In this document: piece by piece, positions 51,862-60,757 of the stretch
How positions within the stretch are numbered: position 1 is the first letter of the stretch
Layout: each line of letters opens with the position of its first letter
From: Dyella sp. C9
Lineage (GTDB): Bacteria > Pseudomonadota > Gammaproteobacteria > Xanthomonadales > Rhodanobacteraceae
Direction of reading: 5' to 3'
Length of the DNA: 64,000 nt
NCBI RefSeq assembly: GCF_003332825.1
Contig: NZ_QIRF01000019.1
Coordinates: 1-64,000 of the forward strand
Notes under the pieces: generated by a model
The model's database searches: none
The model's input: only the letters and a program-made list of their open reading frames with translations
What the model was told of the DNA's origin: nothing
Made by a program: the position numbers and the translations under genes

Positions 51862-53721
51862 CTATCGGGGTACGCCCGCCGCGCGTGGCCGGAAATGCCG
51901 GCTCGCTTCACGCGCCTCGCGCAAGCGCCTTGCATGCGCCGCCAGCAGGTCTCCACGGGTGATGATGCCCACCACCCGCCGGCCATCCTGACCGCCCAGC
52001 ACCACCAGCCTCCCCACGTCGGCCTCGACCATGTGGTCGGCCGCCTCGCGCAGGCTGTGATTCTCGCGAACCACCAGCGCAGGGCGATGCAGCAGGGCAG
52101 CCACAGCCTGTCCATCCTGCGCCTGCGTGCCGAGCAGGTCGCGTCGGGTCAACACGCCCAGCAGGCGGCCATCATCGTCAAGCACGGGAAACCCCTGGTG
52201 CTTCGCATTGCCATCACCGGATGACATCCAGGCACGCGCGTCGGCCACGCGCATCGAAGCGCGCAGGCTGGAAACCTGGCGACTGCACGCATCGCCCACG
52301 CTGATCCGCTCCAGGTGATCGGCGGCGTATTCCGATGGCACGCGCACGCCGCGCCTGGCGATCTTCTCGGTCATGATGGTGTTGCGCATCATCAGGCCCG
52401 ACACTAGGTAAGCCGTGGCACAGGCCGCGAGCAGCGGCAACAGCCCGTGCGGCTGCTGGGTGGTTTCGAAGGCAAACACCACCGAGGCAAGGAAGGCCCG
52501 CGATGCACCGGCAAAGATCGCCGCCATGCATACCAGCGCCGCCACGCGCGGGTCCACCTGCAACCAGGGCAGCCACGTCACGCATGCCAACCCGAGCACA
52601 CCGCCCAGCGCGCCGCCGATGGTGAACAGCGGTGCCAGCGTACCGCCCGACGTACCGCTGCCCAGCGCGACCGACCATGACAGCAGCTTCATCAGGCATA
52701 GCGCGAGCATGCCGCCCATGCCGATCTGCCCGGCGATCTCCGCCGCGATGTTGTTGTAGCCCACGCCCAGCGTCGCCGGCATCAGGTAGCCGACCACGCC
52801 CACCACCACGCCGCCGATCGCAGGCCACCACATCCAGTGGATCGGCAGCTTCTCGAAACCATCCTCGATGGCATAGGTGAGTTTGGTGACCCCGACGCTG
52901 GCCACGCCGGTGAGCATGCCCATGGCCATATAGGCGGCCAAAGCCGGCAGCGTCGCCACGGCCATGCCCGGCATGGGAAACATCGGCGCGCTGCCTTCGA
53001 GCATGTAGCGCAGGCCGGTGCCCATCGCCGCCGCCAGCGCCACCGGAATCAGCGAACGCGCGCGGCGTTCGAACAACAGGAGTTCAAGCGCAAGCAGCAC
53101 CGCGGAGATCGGCGCGGCAAACACCGCGGCCATGCCGGCGGCCGCGCCCGACGCCAGCAGGGTCTTGCGCTCGTCCGCCGTCACGTGCAGCCACTGTCCC
53201 AGCAAGGAACCCAGTGCGCCGCCGGTGGCGATGATCGGCCCCTCCGCCCCGAACGGGCCGCCCGTACCGATGGCGATCGCCGACGACACCGGCTTCAGCC
53301 AGGTCATCCGCGGCGCAATGCGGCTTTCGTTGAGCAGCACCTGCTCCATGGCTTCGGGAATGCCATGACCCCGAATGGCCGGCGAACCCCAGCGCGCCAT
53401 GCCACCGACCACCAGTCCGCCCAACACCGGCACCGCGATCACCCATGGTCCCAGGTGGTTGCCGGCCGGACTGCTGAACTGCGTGCTCCAGCGGCCGTAG
53501 AACGCCAGGTTGGTCACCAGGCCGATCAGGCCGGTAAGCGCTTGCGCAGCCAGCGCCACCAGCAGGCCCAGTGCCATCGCCAGTACGGCGATCCACAGCA
53601 CACGCAGCTCCAGTGGCCGGAAATGCCGCGGCATATGCGCTGCGCTGAGCGTGGGATCCAGCGAAGGGGCGAGCGGAAGCGCCGCACGCGAGTGCGGTGG
53701 GTTGTTCGTATCGGGGGGCAT
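51862..53721 (-). CDS. CLC chloride channel/antiporter with CBS domains
   Basis: A 619-residue membrane protein. The CLC signature loops are RGHGIPEAMEQ, GTGGPFGAEGPIIATGG with the gating glutamate present (an antiporter-like feature), and LGSGTSGGTLAPLF. Ten or more spans fill residues 30-440. The C-terminus carries two CBS domains (about 470-600), with FPVLDDDGRLLGVLTRRDL and RLVVLGGQDGRRVVGIITRGDL, which may sense adenine nucleotides. The N-terminal 25 residues before the first span are Pro-rich and may be overlong (an ATG also lies at codon 30). Confidence 0.92.
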   Translation of the reverse strand: MPPDTNNPPHSRAALPLAPSLDPTLSAAHMPRHFRPLELRVLWIAVLAMALGLLVALAAQALTGLIGLVTNLAFYGRWSTQFSSPAGNHLGPWVIAVPVLGGLVVGGMARWGSPAIRGHGIPEAMEQVLLNESRIAPRMTWLKPVSSAIAIGTGGPFGAEGPIIATGGALGSLLGQWLHVTADERKTLLASGAAAGMAAVFAAPISAVLLALELLLFERRARSLIPVALAAAMGTGLRYMLEGSAPMFPMPGMAVATLPALAAYMAMGMLTGVASVGVTKLTYAIEDGFEKLPIHWMWWPAIGGVVVGVVGYLMPATLGVGYNNIAAEIAGQIGMGGMLALCLMKLLSWSVALGSGTSGGTLAPLFTIGGALGGVLGLACVTWLPWLQVDPRVAALVCMAAIFAGASRAFLASVVFAFETTQQPHGLLPLLAACATAYLVSGLMMRNTIMTEKIARRGVRVPSEYAADHLERISVGDACSRQVSSLRASMRVADARAWMSSGDGNAKHQGFPVLDDDGRLLGVLTRRDLLGTQAQDGQAVAALLHRPALVVRENHSLREAADHMVEADVGRLVVLGGQDGRRVVGIITRGDLLAAHARRLREAREASRHFRPRAAGVPR

Positions 53722-53808
53722 CGTGAGCCGTCTGCAACGGAGGCCGCGCAGAGGTTACGCGAGTGCGGCCGCGATAGCTGGCTGGAAAATGAACGGCCTG
53801 CGGGCCAC

Positions 53809-54591
53809 TCAAGTCGGCAACGGCGGGGCCTTGGGCGCGTTCCAGCCCATCAGGTTGTAGATGCGGTACTGCAACAGGCCCAGGTACTCGTGCAGCACCG
53901 CGTCGGTCAGCAGGTAGTTCCAGGAGTCGGGCAGCACTTCACGCCGCGTGTTCACCCAATCGCCGGCCACCGGCTGCGGCACGATGCCGAAGTGCGCGAA
54001 GTACAACAGCGCCCTGCGCAAATGAATGCCCGAGGTCACCAGCACGGTGTGCTGCGGCGCGTACTGCGCGAGCAGCGGACGGCTGAACTGGGCGTTCTGC
54101 CAGGTGGTCATGCTGCGTGTTTCCAGCATCAGGTCCTCGTTCGGAATGCCCAGCTTGCGCAACGACCGCGCGTACACCACGGACTCCGCTTCGCCGTGAT
54201 CCTGCGAGTCGCCGCCGGTGACCAGCAGCTTGCACTCCCGCTGTGCCTGCTTGCAGTCGTGATAGAGCTGCGCCGCGCGCAGCACCCGGCCATCGGCGAA
54301 ATAGGATGGCTGCAATGGCTCGTCGCCGGCCACCACGGTGCCCCCGCCGAGCAGCACGATCGCATTGCGCGGCGCCCACGCGATGGCGGGTTCCACGTCG
54401 TACGGGCTCTGCAGGTCGCGCAGCAGCATGCGCGGAACCGTGCCGCAGCCAACCCCGAAAAGCAGCACCAGCGTCACCACCACGCATGCCAGTCCACAAC
54501 GGCGCCAACGCAAGCGGTACAGCAGGGCGGCCAGCAACAGCAGCGCAAGCAGGAGGGTAAGCATGCCGTTTCCCGGTCCGTGGACAGTCAT
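53809..54591 (-). CDS. YdcF/ElyC-like (DUF218) membrane protein
   Basis: A 260-residue protein with two N-terminal spans (about residues 8-25 and 32-50) and a DUF218 domain: NAIVLLGGGTVVAGDEP, LLVTGGDSQDHGEAESVVYA, TRSMTTWQNAQFS and TVLVTSGIHLRRALLYFA. Related ElyC acts in envelope polysaccharide metabolism, but a SAM-binding cytoplasmic role is known for YdcF; which applies is open. The start could also be an ATG nine codons later. It is divergent from the alpha/beta hydrolase. Confidence 0.85.
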   Translation of the reverse strand: MTVHGPGNGMLTLLLALLLLAALLYRLRWRRCGLACVVVTLVLLFGVGCGTVPRMLLRDLQSPYDVEPAIAWAPRNAIVLLGGGTVVAGDEPLQPSYFADGRVLRAAQLYHDCKQAQRECKLLVTGGDSQDHGEAESVVYARSLRKLGIPNEDLMLETRSMTTWQNAQFSRPLLAQYAPQHTVLVTSGIHLRRALLYFAHFGIVPQPVAGDWVNTRREVLPDSWNYLLTDAVLHEYLGLLQYRIYNLMGWNAPKAPPLPT

Positions 54592-54662
54592 GGCATCTTA
54601 GGGCCGACCGCCACGCGGGGCGATATGACCAATGGACGCCCGCGGCCCATCATGGAACCCGC

Positions 54663-56093
54663 ATGACCACCCTCGTCTTCGTGCACGGCTGGAGCGTCAC
54701 CAACACCTCGACCTATGGCCGCCTTCCGCTGCGCCTGCAGCAGGAGGCCGCCGCATCGGGCATGGCGTTGCGCATCGCGGATATCTGGCTCTCCGAATAC
54801 GTGAGCTTCGACGACGACGTCACCATGGTCGACATCGTGCGGGCCTTCGATCACGCGCTGCGCGACCTGCACCTGCTCGACGCGAGCTTCGCGTGCATCA
54901 CCCACTCCACCGGCGGACCGGTGGTGCGCGAATGGTTGCGCGCGCAGCGCGAGCGGCCGGGCGCGTTCAGCACCATCCGGCTTACCCACCTGATGATGCT
55001 GGCGCCGGCCAACTTCGGCTCGGCGCTGGCGCAATTGGGCAAGGGCGTGCTCGGTCGCCTGCGTGCCTGGGCCGATGGGGTGGAGCCGGGACAGCGCGTC
55101 CTCGACTGGCTGGAGCTCGGCAGCGCCGAATCACTTTCGCTCAACCTCGACCACATCCACGGCGACGATCCCGCGCAACGCGGCCGGTTCCTGTTCGTGC
55201 TCACCGGCGACCGTCCCGACCGCGAGCTCTACGACCACATCAACAGCTACACCGGCGAGGATGGTTCCGATGGCGTGGTGCGCATCGCCGCCGCCAACCT
55301 CAACGCCCGCCATGCGGTGCTTTCGCATACGCTCGGCAGCGCCGACGATGCATTGGCCTTGCATGTCACCCGCGCGCCGCGCACGGCTTTCAAGCTGGTC
55401 GCCGGTGCAGCGCACTCCGGCGAAGCCAAGGGCATCATGGCCAGCGCTCCCACCGAAACCGTGGACGCCTTGCTGCGCTGCCTGAGGGTGACCGATGGCG
55501 CCGCCTACGCGCAGCTGTGCGACGACTTCGACCGGGAAAACGCGCAGCGCGATGCCGACAAGGTCGAACGCGAACCGGTAGGTCCCTTCCCCGACCGCAT
55601 CCACATCCATGATCCGCGCTGCCTGCTGATCGTTCGCCTCACCGATGAAAGCGGCGAAGCACTCACGGGCAGCCGGCTGCTGCTTACCGCAGGCGACCCG
55701 CCGAACCCCGACTGGATGCCCGCCGGCTTCCTGCTCGACCGCCAGGCCAACAGCCGCCAACGCCATGTGATCTCGCTGTTCCTCAACCACGCGCTGCTGG
55801 CCGGCACGCCCAGGGTGAGCAACCCTTCCGGTCGACGTACGCTGCGCGCGGCAGTCGACGCGCACCGGCCGTACGGGGCCGCCGTGCAGCCAGCCATACA
55901 TCAGGGGCTGGTGCATCACCTGCAGGCCGCCACCCTGCCCGGCGACGATCTGCTGGACGTACTGGCTGCGCACCAGACCACGGTGCTCGACGTCGTGCTG
56001 CCGCGCCGCGTGCATGAAGGCGTATTCCGCTTCACCCGCAGGCTGGAGCCCGAGGACTTCAGCCTGCCTGCGCCTGGAGAAGCCATTCCCTGA
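54663..56093 (+). CDS. Alpha/beta hydrolase with extra C-terminal domain
   Basis: A 476-residue protein without signal peptide. The hydrolase part has the oxyanion loop TLVFVHGWSVTN and the nucleophile elbow ACITHSTGGPVVREW, where Ser81 is the expected nucleophile in H-S-T-G-G; APANFGSALAQLGKG follows, as in lipases. Residues about 310-470 are unlike the common hydrolases and beta-rich (CLLIVRLTDESGEALTGSRL and after). T6SS lipase effectors can look like this, but no secretion genes lie nearby. The substrate is unknown. Confidence 0.65.
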   Translation: MTTLVFVHGWSVTNTSTYGRLPLRLQQEAAASGMALRIADIWLSEYVSFDDDVTMVDIVRAFDHALRDLHLLDASFACITHSTGGPVVREWLRAQRERPGAFSTIRLTHLMMLAPANFGSALAQLGKGVLGRLRAWADGVEPGQRVLDWLELGSAESLSLNLDHIHGDDPAQRGRFLFVLTGDRPDRELYDHINSYTGEDGSDGVVRIAAANLNARHAVLSHTLGSADDALALHVTRAPRTAFKLVAGAAHSGEAKGIMASAPTETVDALLRCLRVTDGAAYAQLCDDFDRENAQRDADKVEREPVGPFPDRIHIHDPRCLLIVRLTDESGEALTGSRLLLTAGDPPNPDWMPAGFLLDRQANSRQRHVISLFLNHALLAGTPRVSNPSGRRTLRAAVDAHRPYGAAVQPAIHQGLVHHLQAATLPGDDLLDVLAAHQTTVLDVVLPRRVHEGVFRFTRRLEPEDFSLPAPGEAIP

Positions 56094-56209
56094 GTTCGCG
56101 TGCAGGCGCGACAAAGCCCGAGGTCTTCGTTATAGTCGCAATAACTTACGACGCGTGACGGATAACGCGTATTGCCTGTCCGGGAACAGGCGCTCACAGG
56201 GAGAGGGGC

Positions 56210-56710
56210 ATGAAGAAGCTGATCCTGCTGCTGGTACTTGCCGGCCTGGCCTGGTGGTATTTCGATGTCAGCCGTCGCATGACCGACGCGCAGATCCGCT
56301 CAGCCTACGACGACACCATCGCCGCCATGCGCCGGTTTGATGCCGACGCGCTGTGCAACCAGCTGTCGGACGACTTCTCCGGCGACGAGGTCACCCGGGA
56401 GGGCGGCAGCACCACCGAGCAGCATTACGACAAGCAGCGGCTGTGCGACCGCATCCGCAAAAGTACGGCGCTGACCCAGCGCATCAGCGCCGCCACCGGC
56501 GGCCTGGTCGAGCCGGATGTCGATGTCGAGATCAAGAACATCGAGCTGTCCAAGGACCGCAAGGAAGCCATCGTGCAAACGGTGAGCACGACCCGGCTGG
56601 GCGACATGACGCTGGGACGGGATCGCAGCACGGAGCGCCTTATCCGCCGCAACGGGCACATCCTGCGCACCGGTGGCGAATCGAAGGTGTGGGTCTACAC
56701 GCCGCAATAG
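56210..56710 (+). CDS. Hypothetical exported protein
   Basis: A 166-residue protein with a short N-terminal hydrophobic segment (LILLLVLAGLAWWYF), acting as signal or anchor, and a soluble domain of the SnoaL/NTF2-like kind by size and layout (AYDDTIAAMRRFDADALCNQ, then EAIVQTVSTT). A strong ribosome site (GGGAGAGGGG) precedes the ATG. Two cysteines (48 and 78) may form a disulfide. I do not recognise a named family. Confidence 0.6.
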   Translation: MKKLILLLVLAGLAWWYFDVSRRMTDAQIRSAYDDTIAAMRRFDADALCNQLSDDFSGDEVTREGGSTTEQHYDKQRLCDRIRKSTALTQRISAATGGLVEPDVDVEIKNIELSKDRKEAIVQTVSTTRLGDMTLGRDRSTERLIRRNGHILRTGGESKVWVYTPQ

Positions 56711-56925
56711 CATCGCCACCGTTGTCCCGAAGGCTTGCCCATGTGCCTTGGCCTTCCCGGCCTGACGGGCCTTGCCCCGATGCTTGACCCCGTTTGCGCC
56801 CGGCGTGCGTTTCACCGGTATGGACCACGCCACGACGCTTCCACCCCATGCCATCGGCTTCCCTGCCCGTGTCGCCGGTGCCTGACGCTTACCCGCACCG
56901 GCACTTTGGCTTAACCTCGCCGCCC

Positions 56926-57480
56926 ATGGGCGCAACCGTGGACGACGACGCAACGCTGATGCTGGCCTACGCGCGAGGCGAGCCGGCGGCGTTCGACGCC
57001 CTGTATGCCCGGCACCGGGCCTCGCTGTACCGCTTCCTGCTGCGCAGTTCGGGGGATCCACGCGTAGCCGAGGAACTGTTCCAGGAAACCTGGAGCCGGG
57101 TGGTGGCTGCACGCGCCCGTTACACGCCGCAGGCCAGATTCAGCACGTGGTTGCTGCAGATCGCGCACAACCTGCTGATCGACAGCTACCGCAGGAAACG
57201 CCCGCTCGCCGGTGGCGACGAGGCCGAACGGGCGCTGGACCAGGCGACCCTGCCCGAACAGGCGCAGCCGGAGCAGATGCTGTCCGAATTCGAGCGCCGC
57301 CGCCGACTGCAACAGGCCATCGAGGCCCTGCCCGACGAACAGCGCACCGCGGTGCTGCTGCGCATGGAGAATGAACTGAGCGTGGAGGAAATCGCCCAGG
57401 TGACCGGCGTAGGGCGCGAGACCGCCAAGTCGCGCCTGCGCTATGCCATGAACCGACTGCGCGAACAGCTGGCCGAATGA
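56926..57480 (+). CDS. ECF-type RNA polymerase sigma factor
   Basis: A 184-residue group IV sigma factor. Region 2 is FDALYARHRASLYRFLLR with AEELFQETWSRVVAARARY and FSTWLLQIAHNLLIDSYRR; region 4 is LPDEQRTAVLLRMENELSVE with VTGVGRETAKSRLRYAMNRL. The start MGATVDDD (56926) fits the family length; the frame continues to 56794 with proline-rich, non-family sequence. Its stop overlaps the start of the next gene (ATGA), which encodes a likely membrane anti-sigma factor, so the pair is co-translated. Confidence 0.9.
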   Translation: MGATVDDDATLMLAYARGEPAAFDALYARHRASLYRFLLRSSGDPRVAEELFQETWSRVVAARARYTPQARFSTWLLQIAHNLLIDSYRRKRPLAGGDEAERALDQATLPEQAQPEQMLSEFERRRRLQQAIEALPDEQRTAVLLRMENELSVEEIAQVTGVGRETAKSRLRYAMNRLREQLAE

Positions 57481-58301
57481 ACACGCATGACCACCACGAC
57501 GACCTGCACGGCGAAGACGAGCTGACATCGCTCTATCGCAGCCTGCCGCGCCAGGAACCCCCGGCCGCACTCGACGAGCGCGTGCGTCGCCATGCCCACG
57601 ATGCAGTGCGCCCACGGAACTGGCGACGCTGGCCAGCCGCCGCGGCCAGCGCTGCGGTCGTGGTGCTGGCTGCCGGGCTCGGCTGGCGCCTGCACGAACA
57701 GCAGCCTTGGACGTCCATGCCGGCGACCGGGACAGCCGCGCCAGCCGTAGCGGCATCGCAGGTCGCCACGCGGCAGGTGACACCACCCTCGCCAGCGAGT
57801 CATCCGGCGAACGCACGCCACGATGCCCCGGCCGATGCCGCTGCGCCCCTGGCGCCACCTGCACCGCTCACGCAAGCGATCCACCATGCACCGCTGCTTG
57901 CCGCCAAACGCCCATCCCTGCTGGCGCAGAACGTGGCCGCGCCAACCACTGCAACGCCGCCCGCTCCGGTGGCAGAGGCGCGCGCCATGGCAGCCCCCGT
58001 CGCCAGCGCGGCGGCTCCGATGGCCACCACCGCACAGGCGCCCAGCCTGCCGCTCCATCGCTACACCGCCGGCCCCATCGCGCCGGTCGAGGCCATCGCG
58101 CCCGCAGCACCCGCGCCGGCTGTCGACCCCGCCGCATCCAGTCCCAACGACACGCCGGCGCAGGAACTGGACAAGATCCGCCTGCTGTTCGCCCAGCATC
58201 GCCGCCCGGAGGCGTTGCAGCGACTGCACGATTTCCAGCAGGCTCATCCGGGCGCGCCCCTGCCCGATGACCTGCACCAGCAGTTGCCACCGCATGACTG
58301 A
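57477..58301 (+). CDS. Putative anti-sigma factor, Pro/Ala-rich membrane protein
   Basis: A 274-residue protein directly coupled to the sigma factor by an ATGA overlap. The N-terminal 40 residues are acidic and His-rich (HDHHDDLHGEDE), then comes a span at about 45-62 (AAAASAAVVVLAAGLGW), and a long Ala/Pro-rich periplasmic stretch to about 220, ending in a short helical part (ALQRLHDFQQAHPGA). A zinc-type anti-sigma HxxxCxxC motif is not seen. The anti-sigma role is inferred from position and topology. Its end overlaps the YigZ-like gene by eight bases. Confidence 0.65.
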   Translation: MNTHDHHDDLHGEDELTSLYRSLPRQEPPAALDERVRRHAHDAVRPRNWRRWPAAAASAAVVVLAAGLGWRLHEQQPWTSMPATGTAAPAVAASQVATRQVTPPSPASHPANARHDAPADAAAPLAPPAPLTQAIHHAPLLAAKRPSLLAQNVAAPTTATPPAPVAEARAMAAPVASAAAPMATTAQAPSLPLHRYTAGPIAPVEAIAPAAPAPAVDPAASSPNDTPAQELDKIRLLFAQHRRPEALQRLHDFQQAHPGAPLPDDLHQQLPPHD

Positions 58302-58890
58302 CACGCTGTACACCCTCGCCGCCGCCTGCCAGCACGCCGAGGACATCAAGAAAAGTCGTTTCCTCGCCCAGGCCGCCCCGGTGCAGACGCCCGAACAGGC
58401 GCTGGCCTTCGTGCGCGCGGTGGGCGACCCGGCCGCCACGCACAATTGCTGGGCGTATCGCATCGGCCAGGACTATCGTTTCAACGACGATGGCGAACCG
58501 GGCGGCACCGCGGGGCGACCGATCCTGCAGGCCATCGAGGGCCAGGGCATCGATCGCGCCGTGGTGGTGGTCACGCGCTGGTACGGCGGCATCAAGCTTG
58601 GCGCCGGGGGACTGGTGCGCGCGTACGGCGGCACCGCGGCCGAATGCCTGCGCCGAGCCGAACGCGTGCCGATCGTGGCGATGGCCCGTCTGGGACTGCG
58701 TTGCGACTTCGCCGAGCTGGCCCTGCTGAAGGCTCGCCTGCGCGAGCTCGACGCCGCCATCGTGCACGAGCAGTTCGACGCTGACGGCGTGCAGCTGGAG
58801 ATCCAATTGCCGGCGAACCGCGCGGAGGAAGCGCAGTCCCGCGTCAGCGACATAAGCCGCGGACGCTACGAGGCGCGCCCGCTGGATTGA
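58294..58890 (+). CDS. YigZ/IMPACT family protein
   Basis: A 198-residue protein of the UPF0029/IMPACT family. The N-terminal domain has KKSRFLAQAAPVQTPEQALA, THNCWAYRIG, FNDDGEPGGTAGRPIL and VVVVTRWYGGIKLGAGGLVR; the C-terminal half is the ferredoxin-like DUF1949 domain. IMPACT proteins bind ribosomal or GCN1-like partners in eukaryotes, but the bacterial role is unclear. The start overlaps the anti-sigma gene by eight bases. Confidence 0.88.
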   Translation: MTDTLYTLAAACQHAEDIKKSRFLAQAAPVQTPEQALAFVRAVGDPAATHNCWAYRIGQDYRFNDDGEPGGTAGRPILQAIEGQGIDRAVVVVTRWYGGIKLGAGGLVRAYGGTAAECLRRAERVPIVAMARLGLRCDFAELALLKARLRELDAAIVHEQFDADGVQLEIQLPANRAEEAQSRVSDISRGRYEARPLD

Positions 58891-58978
58891 TATCGTTGGC
58901 CGGTTGCCCCACGTTGGCAGGGTTGCGGCCTGCGCCAGGCGCCGCGCACCACCTCCACGCCACCGCCCGCGAGTGCCC

Positions 58979-60745
58979 ATGAGCGATACCGTCACGCCAC
59001 GTCCCAACCGCCGTCTCGGTACCCTGCTCCAACTGTGGCCCTTCCTCAAGCCACATCGGGCACTGGCGCTGGGCTGGCTGCTGTTCCTTGGCATCTCCTC
59101 CACGGCCACGCTGGTGCTGCCGATGGCGGTACGGCACATGATCGACCAGGGCTTCGGTCATTCCAGCGCCGCGGCGATCAACACCACCTTCCTTGGCCTG
59201 TTCGGCGTGGCGCTGGTACTCGCCTTCGCCACCGCGGCGCGCTACTACTGCATCACCCTGCTGGGCGAACGCGCGCTGGCCTCGCTGCGCAGCAAGCTGT
59301 ATGCGCACGTGATCCGCCTGGACGTGGGCTTTTTCGAACGCAGCCGCGTAGGCGAGCTGATCTCCCGGCTCGGTACCGACACCGAGGTGATCCAGGCCTT
59401 GATCGGCTCGGGCATCTCGGTCGCCCTGCGCAGCGCGGTGATGCTGCTGGGCGCCACCGCGATGATGGTCTGGACCAGTCCACGCCTGGCCGGCCTCACC
59501 GCGCTGGTGATTCCCGCGGTGATGCTGCCCATCCTGGTGTTCGGTCGCCGCGTGCAGAAGCTCTCTCGCGCCAGCCAGGACCGCCTCGCCGACGCCTCGG
59601 CCATCGCCAACGAAACGCTCAATGCGGCTCCGGCGGTGAAGGCCTATGCGCGCGAGGACATCGAAAGCACGCGCTACGGCGGCGCCATCACCCGCGCACT
59701 GGCCACCGCACGCAAGCGCATCGGCATGCGCTCGGTGCTTACCGCCGCGGTGATCGTGCTGTTCTTCGGCGCCATCACCCTGGTGCTGTGGGCCGGCGCC
59801 CGCGATGTGCTGGCGGGCACGCTGGGCGTCGGCGTGCTGGGCCAGTTCGTGCTGTACGCGTTCTTCGCCGCCGGCTCGCTGGCCGGGCTGTCCGAGGTGT
59901 GGGGCGACGTGCTGCGCGCGGCCGGCGCCATGGAGCGCATCGGCGCACTGTTCGGCGAGCAGGCGCAGATCACCAGCCCGGCCCCGCCCACCCCGCTGCC
60001 CAGGCCGATGCAGGGCGCGCTGCGCTTCGACGACGTGGGCGTCCACTACCCCAGCCGCCCGGATGCACCGGCGCTGTACGACTTCAACCTGGATATCCGC
60101 CCCGGCGAAACAGTGGCCCTGGTCGGGCCTTCGGGCGCGGGCAAGAGCACCGTGTTCACCCTGCTGCTGCGCTTCTACGATCCGCAGCGCGGACGCATCA
60201 CGCTCGACGGCGTGGACCTGCGTGCGCTGTCGCTCCCCGAACTGCGCGGCGCGATCGCGCTGGTGCCGCAGGAAACGGTGATCTTCAGCGGCAGCGCGGC
60301 CGACAACATCCGCTTCGGCCGCCAGGATGCGGGCGACGACGAAGTACGCGACGCCGCGCGCGCGGCCGAGGCCAACGATTTCATCAGCGCGCTGGGCAAC
60401 GGCTACGACGAGGAGCTGGGCGAGCGTGGCGTGCGCCTTTCGGGGGGACAGCGCCAGCGCATCGCCATCGCACGCGCCATCCTGCGCGACGCGCCCTTGC
60501 TGCTGCTCGATGAAGCCACGTCCGCGCTAGACGCCCAGTCCGAGGCGGCCATCCAGCAGGCGCTGGAACGGCTGGAGAAAGGCCGCACCACCCTGGTGAT
60601 CGCCCATCGCCTGGCCACCGTGCAGCGCGCCGACCGCATCGTGGTGATGGACGGCGGCCGCATCGTGGCACAGGGCACGCACCAGAGCCTGCTCGCCGAA
60701 GGCGGCTTGTACGCGGAGCTGGCCAGGCTGCAATTCACCGCCTGA
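58979..60745 (+). CDS. ABC exporter, fused membrane and ATPase domains
   Basis: A 588-residue half-transporter of the MsbA/multidrug type. Six spans (about 20-310) form the exporter domain; the C-terminal ATPase has Walker A GPSGAGKST, a Q-loop in VPQETVIFSG, the signature LSGGQRQRIAIARAIL and Walker B LLLLDEATSALD. It works as a homodimer; the substrate (lipid A, lipid or drug) is not shown. The start MSDTVTPRP (58979) follows a ribosome-poor leader; the frame continues to 58904. It is 88 bp downstream of the yigZ-like gene. Confidence 0.9.
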   Translation: MSDTVTPRPNRRLGTLLQLWPFLKPHRALALGWLLFLGISSTATLVLPMAVRHMIDQGFGHSSAAAINTTFLGLFGVALVLAFATAARYYCITLLGERALASLRSKLYAHVIRLDVGFFERSRVGELISRLGTDTEVIQALIGSGISVALRSAVMLLGATAMMVWTSPRLAGLTALVIPAVMLPILVFGRRVQKLSRASQDRLADASAIANETLNAAPAVKAYAREDIESTRYGGAITRALATARKRIGMRSVLTAAVIVLFFGAITLVLWAGARDVLAGTLGVGVLGQFVLYAFFAAGSLAGLSEVWGDVLRAAGAMERIGALFGEQAQITSPAPPTPLPRPMQGALRFDDVGVHYPSRPDAPALYDFNLDIRPGETVALVGPSGAGKSTVFTLLLRFYDPQRGRITLDGVDLRALSLPELRGAIALVPQETVIFSGSAADNIRFGRQDAGDDEVRDAARAAEANDFISALGNGYDEELGERGVRLSGGQRQRIAIARAILRDAPLLLLDEATSALDAQSEAAIQQALERLEKGRTTLVIAHRLATVQRADRIVVMDGGRIVAQGTHQSLLAEGGLYAELARLQFTA

Positions 60746-60757
60746 CCCGCCCACCGC

